Source: Halomonas huangheensis (GTDB lineage: Bacteria; Pseudomonadota; Gammaproteobacteria; Pseudomonadales; Halomonadaceae). From it: a DNA stretch of 64,000 nucleotides. The translations under genes and the position numbers were made by a program. Location: the NCBI RefSeq assembly GCF_001431725.1, contig NZ_CP013106.1, positions 4,464,001 to 4,528,000 of the forward strand, read 5' to 3'. The notes beneath the pieces are model-generated. The model was not told where the DNA came from and did not search any database. It saw only the letters and a program-made list of their open reading frames with translations. Below are positions 8,016 through 18,151 of this stretch, piece by piece. The stretch's first letter is position 1; each line of letters opens with the position of its first letter.

Positions 8016-9059
8016 ATGAGCGATGATCAGCGTAACGCCATCCTCGACGCCTTTCGCGCGCTGCGTGAATCCAGCCCTCGCACGCCTGCCATCACCCTTG
8101 CCGAGCGCCTGGGCGTCAGCGAAGGAACCCTGCAGGCCGCACGTCTGGGTGAGGATGTCACCACCCTACCCTATGCCCCACATACTCTAGCGGCGATGTT
8201 CCACAAACTGGGGCCCGTCAAGGCCCTGACACGCTCGAGCCTGGCCGTGCTGGAGCAAACAGGTATCTATCCGCGGGCCAGCGGTAGTGGCCATGCTGGT
8301 CTGCTGCTCGACCCCGGTGGCCTGGACTTGCGCCTGATCTACCGGCAGTGGCATTGGGCTTGCCTGATTCGGGATGAACTTCCCGAAGGTATCCGCTTCA
8401 GCGTGCAGATCTTTGATCGTAATGGGCGTGCGGTGCACAAGGCCTTCTGCCAATCTCCCGCTCACCACGATTACTGGCAGGCGATTGCAGATGAAGGCAG
8501 CGATGACGCGCCCTGCTTCGTGGGACTTGGCGAGCCGGCCGCCAGTGAGCCCCCATCCGTATCGCCCACCAGCCTCGGTGAGGAGTGGGCGAAGATGAGT
8601 GACGTGCACCAGTTCTTTGGTCTGCTGCACCGCCATCAACTGCGTCGACGCGATGCCAACGCGATGATGGAAGGACGCTTTACTCGCGCCCTGACCAGTA
8701 GTTGCGTAGAGCAGTTGCTGCATGATGCCGCCGCCACGGAGCAGAGTGTGATGATCTTTGTCGCGAGCCCCGGCTGTGTACAGATCCGTAGCGGAGTGAT
8801 TCCGCAGCCGGAGCGCAAACGCGGTTGGCTCAATCTGTTCGCCGCAGACGCGACTCTTCACCTCGACGACACCGCCATCGCCGAAGTCTGGGAGGTCTTC
8901 AAGCCCAACCGTGATGGCGGCGTCACCAGCCTTGAAGCCTTCGATGCCACCGGCGAATTGGTCCTGCAGTTATATGGGGAGCGCCGCGAAGGTCAGCAGG
9001 AAGCTGCAGGCTGGCGCCGTCTACTGCAAAGCCTTCAGCAGCGAGGCTCTGCAGCATGA
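8016..9059 (+). CDS. hmuS: Haemin-degrading factor HmuS/HemS
   Basis: This 347-residue cytoplasmic protein of the HemS/HmuS/ChuS family binds imported haem and either traffics or degrades it to release iron. The full length corresponds to two tandem HemS-like repeats of about 170 residues; the first has AITLAERLGVSEGTLQAA, the second RFTRALTSSCVEQLL and a C-terminal GEWRRLLQSL-like helix. The start at 8016 follows TAGGAGGT (8002-8009) and gives the usual length. It overlaps hmuT (ATGA), so the two are probably translated together. Confidence 0.88.
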   Translation: MSDDQRNAILDAFRALRESSPRTPAITLAERLGVSEGTLQAARLGEDVTTLPYAPHTLAAMFHKLGPVKALTRSSLAVLEQTGIYPRASGSGHAGLLLDPGGLDLRLIYRQWHWACLIRDELPEGIRFSVQIFDRNGRAVHKAFCQSPAHHDYWQAIADEGSDDAPCFVGLGEPAASEPPSVSPTSLGEEWAKMSDVHQFFGLLHRHQLRRRDANAMMEGRFTRALTSSCVEQLLHDAAATEQSVMIFVASPGCVQIRSGVIPQPERKRGWLNLFAADATLHLDDTAIAEVWEVFKPNRDGGVTSLEAFDATGELVLQLYGERREGQQEAAGWRRLLQSLQQRGSAA

Positions 9060-9952
9060 TGAGCATCGGCAACGCCTGGGGCGTCTGCATGGTCAAGGCC
9101 CAGCGCATTCTTCCAGCGGTCATGGTGGCAATGATGGCCAGCGGATTCAGTCACTCCAGCGATGCCTCTACACGCACCCTGGTACTGGGCCCGGACGTCG
9201 CCGAGATCGTCGCGGCGCTCGGCGAGAGTGATAGCGTGATCGGGCGCGATGATACCGTCGATTGGCCCACTGAGCTGGCCGAGTTGCCATCCCTTGGCTA
9301 TCTACGCCAACTGTCCGGCGAGAGTGTGCTGAGCTTGTCGCCTCAGCGAGTGATTGCCGCCCATGCCGCTGGCCCTCGAGAGGTTCTGGCATTGATCGAA
9401 GCCAGTGGCATCGAGTTGATTCACTTCGACGAGGCCTCCCACCTGGACAACCTCGACGAGCGCATTGCGACCATTGCCAAGGCATACGACAAGCCGCTCG
9501 AGGGCCAGATGCTGATTGATGAGATGGACGCCAGACACCAACGGGCCGCCTCCCTGCCACCACTGAGCGACCTACGCGTCATGTTCATTCTCCACCATGG
9601 CAGCACCACCCCGATGGTCGCCGGTCGCGGCACCCTGGCACAGCAACTCATCGAGATGCTGGGAGCGACCAACGCCTTTGCCGAGATGCAGGGCTATCGT
9701 CCGATATCTGCTGAAGGGCTGGTGCCAGCAGCACCCGATGTGGTGGTCCTGCCTGAAGCAGGCCTCACAGCACTGGGAGGTCCCGACAGACTCTGGCAGC
9801 TCCCCGGCCTGGCACTGACACCGGCCGGCAAGGCTCATCACTACGTAACCATCGACAGTAGCGCACTACTCGGCATGGGGCTGCGTACCGCCGATGCATT
9901 GGTGGAGTTGCATGGCGAGCTGGCCGCGCTGAATGACGACGACTCTCCATGA
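9056..9952 (+). CDS. hmuT: Haem ABC transporter periplasmic binding protein
   Basis: This 298-residue type III (BtuF-like) binding protein receives haem after outer-membrane import. An N-terminal signal region is followed by RTLVLGPDVAEIVAALGESDSVIG, the typical start of the first lobe, and by LGYLRQLSGESVLSLSPQRVIA. The start overlaps the hmuS stop (ATGA at 9056); a later ATG at 9089 would give a shorter signal peptide and is possible. Position between hmuS and the permease defines the haem role. Confidence 0.88.
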   Translation: MMSIGNAWGVCMVKAQRILPAVMVAMMASGFSHSSDASTRTLVLGPDVAEIVAALGESDSVIGRDDTVDWPTELAELPSLGYLRQLSGESVLSLSPQRVIAAHAAGPREVLALIEASGIELIHFDEASHLDNLDERIATIAKAYDKPLEGQMLIDEMDARHQRAASLPPLSDLRVMFILHHGSTTPMVAGRGTLAQQLIEMLGATNAFAEMQGYRPISAEGLVPAAPDVVVLPEAGLTALGGPDRLWQLPGLALTPAGKAHHYVTIDSSALLGMGLRTADALVELHGELAALNDDDSP

Positions 9953-10986
9953 ACATATCTGCCCTTGCGCGCCATGAGCGCCCTTCCAGCCGCCCCAACC
10001 AGCGCTCACGACGATTGTGGTGGCTGATGCTACTGTTGGTGCTGGCTCTGGTATGGGCGGCCTGTAGTGGTCCACTCGGCCTCAGCTGGCAGATGCTGCA
10101 CAACAGTGAGGCCAACGGCAGTTGGCAGGTCTGGTGGCAATTGCGCGTACCGCGCCTATTGCTCGGACTAGGGGTAGGCATGCTGCTGGCGGGAACCGGT
10201 ACCGCCATGCAGGGCCTGTTCCGCAATCCACTGGCTGACCCGACCTTGCTGGGCATGGCCAGTGGCGCCGGCTGCGCAGTAGCCTTGTGGATTGTCCTGC
10301 TGGATGGCAGTCACAGTGCACTGGGTTTGTACGGCCAATTCTTCGCCGGCTTCATCGGTGCTTTTCTGGTCGGTCTGCTGGTCTTCAGTCTCGGCAGTGC
10401 GCGCCAGGGCAGCGCGGCCCTGTTTACACTGCTGCTCGCTGGCCTGGCTATCAACACCCTTGCTGGCGCCGGTGGAGGACTATTGGCCTTCGTCGCCAAC
10501 GATCAGCAATTGCGTCAACTCAGCCTGTGGGGCATGGGTAGCCTGGCCAATGCCCTGTGGCCAGCAGTCATCGGCCTGTGGCTCGCGACTCCCGTTGCCC
10601 TTGGCATACTGCTGCGTAGTCGCAACGATCTCGATCTACTGCAACTCGGGGATCTCACCGCGCATGCGGCAGGACTGGATATTCCACAACTTCGTCGTCG
10701 TGTGATCCTCGCCTGCGCTCTGGGAGTAGGAGTCAGCGTCGCGCTGGCCGGCATCATCGGCTTTATCGGTCTGTTGATACCCCACTGCCTACGACTATGG
10801 CTGGGCCCGGGGCACCGCCTGCTGATGCCGGCATCGATGCTTGGTGGCGCTCTCTTGCTGATCCTTGCCGATGGCCTGGCACGCATTCTGGCCTCACCGG
10901 CCGAGATACCGGTGGGACTCCTCACCAGCCTTATCGGTGGGCCCTATTTCCTGTGGTTGCTGCTGAGGGAGAGCCCACGATGCTGA
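9949..10986 (+). CDS. hmuU: Haem ABC transporter permease (FecCD family)
   Basis: This 345-residue multi-pass permease of the FecCD/BtuC family forms the membrane channel for haem. Family sequences include RVPRLLLGLGVGMLLAGTG, MQGLFRNPLADPTLLGMASG and the ATPase-coupling stretch ALAGIIGFIGLLIPH. It overlaps hmuT by 4 bp (ATGA) and hmuV by 7 bp, so the three are expected to be translationally coupled. Confidence 0.92.
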   Translation: MNISALARHERPSSRPNQRSRRLWWLMLLLVLALVWAACSGPLGLSWQMLHNSEANGSWQVWWQLRVPRLLLGLGVGMLLAGTGTAMQGLFRNPLADPTLLGMASGAGCAVALWIVLLDGSHSALGLYGQFFAGFIGAFLVGLLVFSLGSARQGSAALFTLLLAGLAINTLAGAGGGLLAFVANDQQLRQLSLWGMGSLANALWPAVIGLWLATPVALGILLRSRNDLDLLQLGDLTAHAAGLDIPQLRRRVILACALGVGVSVALAGIIGFIGLLIPHCLRLWLGPGHRLLMPASMLGGALLLILADGLARILASPAEIPVGLLTSLIGGPYFLWLLLRESPRC

Positions 10987-11729
10987 CTCTGGATACGGCA
11001 GGGTTCGACAGCATGCCCTGGCTGGCCCCCATCGATGATCAAGTCCGCCCCGGGGAGCTGTTGGCCATCGTCGGCCCCAATGGCGCCGGAAAGAGCACGC
11101 TACTGCGGCTGCTGAGCGGCTTCCAGACTCCTGATCAGGGACGAGTGATGCTGGACGGTCTGCAGTTAAGGCAATGGTCTGTGGCGAGTCTGGCGAAAAG
11201 GCGCGCGCTGGTCGCCCAACAGGAGCGTCCGGCCTTTGCCTGGCCTGTCAGAGAGCTGGTGGCACTGGGTGCCCAGTGTGGTGACGATGAAGTTGCTGAC
11301 ACCCTGCGCGAACTGGAGTTGGATCAACTGGCGTCACGCAGTGTACTGACCCTGTCCGGTGGCGAACTACAGCGAGTCATGATCGCCCGCGCCCTCTGTC
11401 AGCTGAAAAGCGCAGAGAAAGGAGCACGCTACCTGCTGCTTGATGAACCAACCAGCGCGCTCGACATCGGCCAACAACAGAACCTGATGCGCCTGCTCCA
11501 TCGCCAAACCCGCCATTCCGAGCTGGCAGTGGTCTGCGTACTGCACGACCTCAACCTCGCTAGCCGCTTCGCCGACCGAGTGTGGTTGATGCATCAGGGC
11601 TACCGCATCGATGCGGGTCACCCCGGCGATGTGCTGCGTGCCGAGCTCCTGGCGCCGATCTATCGCGCCGAATTGGATGATATTGCCTGTGGCGACGGTG
11701 AAGGCGCACTGCTGGCGATTCGTCGCTAG
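10980..11729 (+). CDS. hmuV: Haem ABC transporter ATP-binding protein
   Basis: This 249-residue ABC ATPase energises HmuU. It has Walker A GPNGAGKST, Q-loop VAQQERPAF, signature LSGGE, Walker [13 protein letters not shown] and the switch histidine in VLHDLN. The ATG at 10980 gives a normal N-terminus and overlaps hmuU. The operon appears to end here; the next gene starts about 105 bp later with its own signal peptide. Confidence 0.92.
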   Translation: MLTLDTAGFDSMPWLAPIDDQVRPGELLAIVGPNGAGKSTLLRLLSGFQTPDQGRVMLDGLQLRQWSVASLAKRRALVAQQERPAFAWPVRELVALGAQCGDDEVADTLRELELDQLASRSVLTLSGGELQRVMIARALCQLKSAEKGARYLLLDEPTSALDIGQQQNLMRLLHRQTRHSELAVVCVLHDLNLASRFADRVWLMHQGYRIDAGHPGDVLRAELLAPIYRAELDDIACGDGEGALLAIRR

Positions 11730-11834
11730 CGTATCGATGGTATCCCCAGCACACCACAGAACCAGAAATATCAGCACTCGTGGAGATGGCCGACCGCTAT
11801 ATTCAAGTGGAAACCTTTTGCGTAGGTAGACACT

Positions 11835-13337
11835 ATGATGCCCCTCCGCTACCCGCTCCTCACCAGCACTATCGTGGCCTTGGTGGTGTTGCTGTCCGCG
11901 CCGGTCATGGCACAGTCCCTCGAGTCACCCGAGTTGACGGCGATGTCCCATCTCGAGCGGTATGACAATGTTATTGTTCTCGATAACGACGAAGCTGCTC
12001 ACTTCTTTCAGGGTATTCGTTCCCACGAATCAACAGCCGCCGGTTTCAGGATACAGGTCGAGAAGGAATTCGTTATTGACCGTATCAGATATGCACCGCC
12101 TGGTAGCGTCATCGTTGCCGCCGACGGCATCACGACCGGCGAAATCCCCACCGATCCACGATGTGGATACCTCGAAACCGAGTGTGGCCTTATGGCAACG
12201 CTCAAGGAAACGCTCGAAGCCCCTCTCTATCTCAGTGAAGATTGCCTGGAGACAGGGGGAAACTGCCTGGAGTTCGTGTTTGCCAACGCAGGGCTTGTCG
12301 ATGTCATCAAGAGCGGGCAACTGAGGATCACTGCTCCTGTAGCGATTCATGCGGATGACCACTGCTTTTCGGATAGTATGGCAACGGCCATCGACTCTGA
12401 TTCCGATGTTTTCAGCAGGCAGATCATGGAGCTGGACTGCGCAGGCTCTGGCCCCCCTGGCGCCTTCCCCCTCGCCCCATCAGCAACGGATGCCATAGCG
12501 TCAATGTCATCCTTTCATATGCAGCATTCCAACATGCTGGACCTCACTGCCCGGCATGATGGCCTTTGCGAGGCACCGCGCGGCCATTGGTCGGGAGTGC
12601 TGAACCCGAAAACCCGCACTCTGACGCCATACGAGGGTGTCGAGTTGGACATTGACTATCGAGCCATGCTCTTGCTGATTCAGGATCTGCATTTCGATAA
12701 TGGGAGCGTCAAAGGCGAAATGTCGCTGGCCGCCTGTCAATCGGGGGAAGTCGCTCTCAACGTTGAGGCACAGCCTGATACGGCTATGATCCCGATCTGG
12801 GCAAGAGCCAGTGGGCCTCGCCTGATGGTGTTGGGCGGTTGGCTACCGCTCGTCTATTCCACCACCGCACGTCTGGACCTAGGGCTGGCCAGCAGTGCCA
12901 ATATCAATCTGAATCCCTTGCTGTCATTTGCCAGCGTCGAACGATATGGCGTCAACTTTTCAGCATGGGGTCCAGATACCAATACAGAGACAACCCGGCA
13001 TTTTGCCATTGAGCTCGGCGATTGGAATCATGTCACCACTACGCTCAATACCAGCGTTCGATTACTTCCCGCACTCCAGATCAATTTCTACGGTGCTGCT
13101 GGTCCCTTTGCTGGAGCGGAGCTGGCACTACAAGGCAGACTCAGTGCCCGAGGCGGCAACAGCACTATCGGAACAGCGCTGCGTTCCTCTCTCAACGCGG
13201 GAATCGATGCGCGCATTATCGACCAGCGCTTTACGCATAGCTGGCCGCTGAGCCAATGTGGCATGGGAGGCAGCATCAGTGAAACCGTCCCCTCCTGTCG
13301 TGACTCAGAGCATAATGAAGCAGGACGCAGCCTTTGA
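11835..13337 (+). CDS. Unknown secreted, cysteine-rich protein
   Basis: I do not recognise this 500-residue protein. It begins with a clear signal peptide (cleavage near VMA-Q, residue 26). The N-terminal half has many cysteines, often closely paired (CGYLETECG, CLETGGNCLEF, DDHCFSD), suggesting disulfides outside the cytoplasm. The C-terminal third is rich in alternating hydrophobic beta-type strands (TARLDLGLASSANINLNPLL, INFYGAAGPFAGAELALQG). This loosely resembles a beta-rich region with a YG(V/A)AGP motif seen in large bacterial surface proteins; that similarity is an impression. It follows the haem operon but has no strong promoter or ribosome site that I can see. Confidence 0.75.
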   Translation: MMPLRYPLLTSTIVALVVLLSAPVMAQSLESPELTAMSHLERYDNVIVLDNDEAAHFFQGIRSHESTAAGFRIQVEKEFVIDRIRYAPPGSVIVAADGITTGEIPTDPRCGYLETECGLMATLKETLEAPLYLSEDCLETGGNCLEFVFANAGLVDVIKSGQLRITAPVAIHADDHCFSDSMATAIDSDSDVFSRQIMELDCAGSGPPGAFPLAPSATDAIASMSSFHMQHSNMLDLTARHDGLCEAPRGHWSGVLNPKTRTLTPYEGVELDIDYRAMLLLIQDLHFDNGSVKGEMSLAACQSGEVALNVEAQPDTAMIPIWARASGPRLMVLGGWLPLVYSTTARLDLGLASSANINLNPLLSFASVERYGVNFSAWGPDTNTETTRHFAIELGDWNHVTTTLNTSVRLLPALQINFYGAAGPFAGAELALQGRLSARGGNSTIGTALRSSLNAGIDARIIDQRFTHSWPLSQCGMGGSISETVPSCRDSEHNEAGRSL

Positions 13338-13352
13338 AATTTGACGGCTGTC

Positions 13353-13946
13353 TCAACCAGTCCCAGCCAGCGCTTCCTCGACTACGGCTCTGGCGCTATC
13401 GGACATCGGTAGAGCCAGTGCCAATTCATGAGCCTGAGGAGACATCTTGCGCCAGGTCTTCTGAACGATGCGTACCAGGTGAGCATGATCGACCTGCTGC
13501 GAGAAATCGGCGAAGTAGTTCTCGAGGAATACCAGACAGGCGCAGTCTTCGACCGCCTGAGTGCCAGGATCTCGCCCCAATCCCTGTTTGCGTATCATAC
13601 GCGCGCTGTCATCAGCATCGCCGTCGGCGTATCCCGCCTCACGCATGATCTCCGCCGTCAGTTCACCCGCACGCTGCCCCTGATCTCGGCGCCAGGTCAG
13701 ATAGCCGACGCGACCTTCCGGATAGTCGTCACGCGGGACTTCCCAACGCTTGAGATGCTGAGCACGCACGGCGAGTCGCAGGCATTCACCAGGCTCGTCG
13801 ACCAATCGCTCCAGCCAGGCACTCATGCGTCCGGCATGCCACAGTTCGAGGGGCTGTGATTCCTCATCAACAGTTACCCGACGCGGATCTTCGGCATGTA
13901 AGCTATCCAACGCCTGTAGCGCCTTGTGGTAGGGCGTCTCGTTCAT
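13353..13946 (-). CDS. DUF4202 family protein
   Basis: This 197-residue protein matches my memory of DUF4202: an N-terminal helix (YHKALQALDSLHAEDPRRV), then LELWHAGRMSAWLERL, RAQHLKRWEVPRDDYPEGRVGYLTWR and a C-terminal VEDCACLVFLENYFADF block. The histidine/aspartate pattern (AQHL, later VEDCAC) is suggestive of an HD-like metal site, but no activity is established. The start has a good Shine-Dalgarno (GGAGAG). It converges on the unknown secreted protein with only a 15-bp gap. Confidence 0.82.
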   Translation of the reverse strand: MNETPYHKALQALDSLHAEDPRRVTVDEESQPLELWHAGRMSAWLERLVDEPGECLRLAVRAQHLKRWEVPRDDYPEGRVGYLTWRRDQGQRAGELTAEIMREAGYADGDADDSARMIRKQGLGRDPGTQAVEDCACLVFLENYFADFSQQVDHAHLVRIVQKTWRKMSPQAHELALALPMSDSARAVVEEALAGTG

Positions 13947-14147
13947 GGTCTCTCCGGATTCACGGTCGTCAATCCTTCATGGTAGCGCCTGACATCGTGA
14001 CATGCTGCTGTGGATTACCGATCCATGGCCTGCCTCAAGAGTCGGCGTATGATTCAGCGCAGCAGGAAGGGATTCCACCTAACTTCAGCATTTATCGATA
14101 TCAGCAGGCGCCAACCACTGTGCTGCTTGCGACCAGTGCCTGAAAAT

Positions 14148-14179
14148 GCAGAAGCCGGCGTTAAAACGCCGGCTTCTGC
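14148..14179 (-). terminator. Rho-independent terminator of the small outer-membrane protein gene
   Basis: A 13-bp GC-rich stem (14148-14160 with 14167-14179) lies 21 bp after the minus-strand stop codon and is followed on that strand by ATTTTC. Confidence 0.85.
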
Positions 14180-14199
14180 GGAGTGTCTGGCTATCACGA

Positions 14200-14754
14200 T
14201 CAGAACGTGTAGACCACGCTACCGGTCAGGCTGTCGATATTGCCGATATCACCGGTATCAATACGCTCAACCTCAAGGCGACCCGTGACATCAAACAACT
14301 TCAGACGTGCGCCGATACCATAGACAGGATCAGTACCATCGAAGTTACGATCCAGATCACCAGCCCCTCTACGCTCAGCATCCCAATCAGCAAAGCCTGC
14401 CTTGCCATAAACACCGAAGGGACCGAAGCTCAGTCCGGCAATTCCCATTGCCTGCCAGCTGTCGATTTCCAGTGACGCTGAATGCCCATCGATATGGTCA
14501 TGCAGTTCGCTGCCGTTCATATAGGAAAGCTCTGCGCCCAGATCCAGGAATGGCAACCAGCCGAAGTTGTAGCCGGCAAATACCTTGCCCAACCCGGCCT
14601 CGTCGTCGAAGTCCTTGTCGCCCTGGAGCTGGCCCGCGCCAGCACCCAGATAGAAACCGGTATTACCACCGGCCAGGCAGTGGGAAGACATCAACAACAG
14701 GATTGCGCTCAGGCTTGCGGCCCAGAACGTTCCGCGACGCACGATCAGTGACAT
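14200..14754 (-). CDS. Small outer-membrane beta-barrel protein (OmpA-like/OmpW-like barrel)
   Basis: This 184-residue protein has a signal peptide (cleavage near CLA-G) and about eight amphipathic strands (GFYLGAGAGQLQG, KVFAGYNFGWLPFLDLGAELSY, GVYGKAGFADW, YGIGARLKLFDVTGRLEVER). It ends with the aromatic terminal strand SLTGSVVYTF, as barrel proteins do. It is most like the compact OmpA-membrane-domain/opacity family porin-like proteins. It is monocistronic: its own terminator follows and a long intergenic region precedes. It lies divergent from the zinc importer, but no evidence ties it to zinc. Confidence 0.82.
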   Translation of the reverse strand: MSLIVRRGTFWAASLSAILLLMSSHCLAGGNTGFYLGAGAGQLQGDKDFDDEAGLGKVFAGYNFGWLPFLDLGAELSYMNGSELHDHIDGHSASLEIDSWQAMGIAGLSFGPFGVYGKAGFADWDAERRGAGDLDRNFDGTDPVYGIGARLKLFDVTGRLEVERIDTGDIGNIDSLTGSVVYTF

Positions 14755-15044
14755 CGGACAAACTCCATTTGAGATCCCTCGACCTGCGCAGAAGCACTTA
14801 CAGGTAACAACATTAAAGTCTATCGCGGGATAACTGTTCTTGCAGTGGGAATTTTTCTTCTACGCCAGAAAAAGTAGCACTGCGCTCCACTCCCCGGCGG
14901 CGGATATTTTGCAGAATCAAACACCTATAGGCAAGTACACGCTACATAACTGTTTCCGCATCTCACAGCAGACCGCCACAGCATAGAATAACTCCGTTTC
15001 CTTCGATGCTATCGCCGCATTCTGACGTAGCCTTGAACAGTATT
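14755..15044. other. Intergenic region between the outer-membrane protein gene and the zinc importer
   Basis: This stretch of about 290 bp is AT-richer than the genes around it and must hold the promoter of the minus-strand barrel gene. Apart from the Zur-type site at its right edge I see no convincing -35/-10 pair, RNA gene or repeat. Confidence 0.5.
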
Positions 15045-15057
15045 GTTATGTTATAAC
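15045..15057. promoter_or_regulatory. Zur box upstream of znuCBA
   Basis: GTTATGTTATAAC is the inverted-repeat core of the gammaproteobacterial Zur operator (GTTATA/TATAAC arms). It lies 27 bp before the small ORF that precedes znuC, so zinc sufficiency should repress the whole unit. Confidence 0.85.
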
Positions 15058-15083
15058 TTTTTTCATCGTAGTGGAGTCTGTTT

Positions 15084-15224
15084 ATGTCACATCGTCATCG
15101 CCCCGAGGGGCCTTGCCACTTTTCCCTGATGTCATTGTCGATCTGGCGACGTCTCGCCTTGGTCTCGGTACCGCTGGTGGCGCTGTGGACAGCAGTCGCC
15201 TGGTCTTCCGGGTGGTGGCACTGA
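15084..15224 (+). CDS. Small single-span membrane ORF at the head of the zinc importer
   Basis: A 46-codon ORF starts at ATG 15084, preceded by GTGGAG (15071-15076), and ends with TGA at 15222-15224, whose last base is the A of the znuC start (TGATG). The peptide has a His/Arg-rich beginning (MSHRHRPEGPCHF), one hydrophobic span (LALVSVPLVALWTAVAW) and ends SSGWWH. An alternative is that this DNA is simply leader, or an N-terminal extension of ZnuC in another frame (15071 to 15224), but that extension has no resemblance to an ABC ATPase. Stop-start overlap, ribosome site and Zur box support a real gene of unknown function. Confidence 0.5.
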   Translation: MSHRHRPEGPCHFSLMSLSIWRRLALVSVPLVALWTAVAWSSGWWH

Positions 15225-15940
15225 TGTCTTGCCTGCAACTCAAGGATCTGCAACTGGCACGCAGCGGACGCACCGTTCTGGAGCACCTCGATGGTCACTT
15301 CCAGGCAGCGGCAATTACCGCGCTGATTGGTGCCAATGGTGCCGGCAAGAGCACTCTGATCCAGGCCATCATGGGCACACTGACGCCAGTCAGCGGCAGT
15401 GTCGAATGCCAGGTGCCCGCCGCGCGCCGCGCCTGGTTGCCACAACAACTCGCCCTTGATCTCAGTTTCCCGATGAGTGTCGAGGAACTGATCATGACCG
15501 GCACTTGGCCAAGTCACGGTGCCTTCAAGGGCTATTGTGGCGCTCATTACCGACGCGGCCGCGAGATCATGCAACGCCTGGGCATATCCCATCTCGCCCA
15601 CCGCCCTCTCGGCGAACTGTCCGGAGGCCAACGCCAGCGCGCACTGATCGGACGCACACTGATGCAGGAAGCCGAACTGCTGCTGCTCGACGAGCCGTTC
15701 GCCAATGTCGACGTCGATACGGTCGAGATATTGATGGACGTGCTGCGCGAAATGGCTCGTAAAGGTGCGACGATCATCATCGTGCTGCATGACATGAATC
15801 AGTTGGCGAAGCTTGCCGATGACGTGTTGATCCTGACCGAGGGCCACGGCCGCTGGGCAACACCGGATGCACTGGCCGACCGCCAGACCGGCCTGTCACG
15901 ACCACCACGCCTGCCGCTGACATTCCCGGGATCTGTCTGA
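15224..15940 (+). CDS. znuC: Zinc ABC transporter ATP-binding protein
   Basis: This 238-residue ATPase powers high-affinity zinc import. Walker A is GANGAGKST, the signature is LSGGQ, Walker B is LLLLDEPFANVD and the switch histidine is in VLHDMN. The ATG at 15224 gives a normal N-terminus (MSCLQLKDLQLARSG). It overlaps the upstream small ORF by one base and abuts znuB, consistent with one transcript under the Zur box. Confidence 0.92.
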   Translation: MSCLQLKDLQLARSGRTVLEHLDGHFQAAAITALIGANGAGKSTLIQAIMGTLTPVSGSVECQVPAARRAWLPQQLALDLSFPMSVEELIMTGTWPSHGAFKGYCGAHYRRGREIMQRLGISHLAHRPLGELSGGQRQRALIGRTLMQEAELLLLDEPFANVDVDTVEILMDVLREMARKGATIIIVLHDMNQLAKLADDVLILTEGHGRWATPDALADRQTGLSRPPRLPLTFPGSV

Positions 15941-16843
15941 ATGCTCGAGTTGATTACTACCACACTTCACAGCTGGCTGATCGCACCTTTCAGCTACAGC
16001 TTCATGGAACGCGCGCTGGTTGCCAGCCTGGCGTTGTCGCTCGCGGCGCCGCCGTTAGGAGTGTTCCTGATGCTGCGCGGCATGAGCCTGATCGGCGATG
16101 CCATGTCACACGCCATTTTGCCGGGCGTGGCACTGGGCTTCCTCATGGCCGGCTTCTCACTACCCGCCATGAGCCTGGGCGGCATGCTGTCCGGACTATT
16201 GGTAGCGGTGCTGGCCGGCAGCGTTTCACAGCTCACAGGGCATCGTGAAGACTCGGCCATGGCAAGTTTTTTCCTGATTTCGCTCGCAGGCGGAGTCATG
16301 TTGGTGTCGTTCGGCGGCAGTAGTGTCGATCTAACCCACGTGCTGTTCGGTTCTATCCTCGCTGTGGATTCCACCGCGCTGTTGCTGATCGCGGCCATCA
16401 GCACGCTGATCGTCATCACCCTCGCCATTATCTTCCGAGCCCTGGTTGTCGAGTGCCTCGACCCACTGTTCCTGCGCGGCCAGGGGGTAAAGGGTGGTCT
16501 GGTCCATGGCGTATTCCTGGCACTGGTAGTGCTCAACCTGACCGCCGGCTTCCAGACGCTTGGCACGTTGATGGCGGTTGGTCTGATGATGCTGCCCGCC
16601 ACTACGGCGCGCTTCTGGAGTACACGCCTTGAAGGTCTGATGGTGCTGTCAGTCGTTATCGCACTGTTTGCCAGTATCGGCGGCCTGCTGCTGTCCTACC
16701 ACCTCAGCCTCCCCTCCGGCCCGGCAATCATTCTACTGGCCGGCTGTGCCTACCTGCTTTCCGCGCTGTTCGGACGTCATCACAGCCTGACCGCAAGACT
16801 GCGTCGTCGGGCGACACCGCTGTCCAACAGTATTGACCACTAG
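15941..16843 (+). CDS. znuB: Zinc ABC transporter permease
   Basis: This 300-residue permease of the ABC-3 (metal) family has multiple hydrophobic segments and the family stretch GDAMSHAILPGVALGF. Its start codon directly follows the znuC stop. The C-terminal end is short and basic (RLRRRATPLSNS). It forms the zinc channel with ZnuC and receives zinc from ZnuA. Confidence 0.93.
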   Translation: MLELITTTLHSWLIAPFSYSFMERALVASLALSLAAPPLGVFLMLRGMSLIGDAMSHAILPGVALGFLMAGFSLPAMSLGGMLSGLLVAVLAGSVSQLTGHREDSAMASFFLISLAGGVMLVSFGGSSVDLTHVLFGSILAVDSTALLLIAAISTLIVITLAIIFRALVVECLDPLFLRGQGVKGGLVHGVFLALVVLNLTAGFQTLGTLMAVGLMMLPATTARFWSTRLEGLMVLSVVIALFASIGGLLLSYHLSLPSGPAIILLAGCAYLLSALFGRHHSLTARLRRRATPLSNSIDH

Positions 16844-16869
16844 TCGTTCCCGCCACCGGAGTTGTCTTG

Positions 16870-17961
<1,092 letters not shown>

Positions 17962-18056
17962 GTCCAGTCGTTGACATCCGGCACGTCAAGGCCAGTGACT
18001 GAGGGCCGCCACTGCAGCCCTCTCCAGGGCCACCATTATCAATGGTCGTCTTTCCC

Positions 18057-18090
18057 GGTCCATCGCAGTCCTGCGATGGACCTTTCTTTT
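18057..18090 (+). terminator. Rho-independent terminator of the znu operon
   Basis: A 12-bp stem (18057-18068 with 18071-18082) is followed immediately by TTTCTTTT. It lies about 95 bp after the znuA stop. Confidence 0.9.
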
Positions 18091-18151
18091 GCCGGATCGA
18101 ACAACCTGAGCCACGCTGGTAGAGGGATTTACCTACCTACGAGGCCACATC

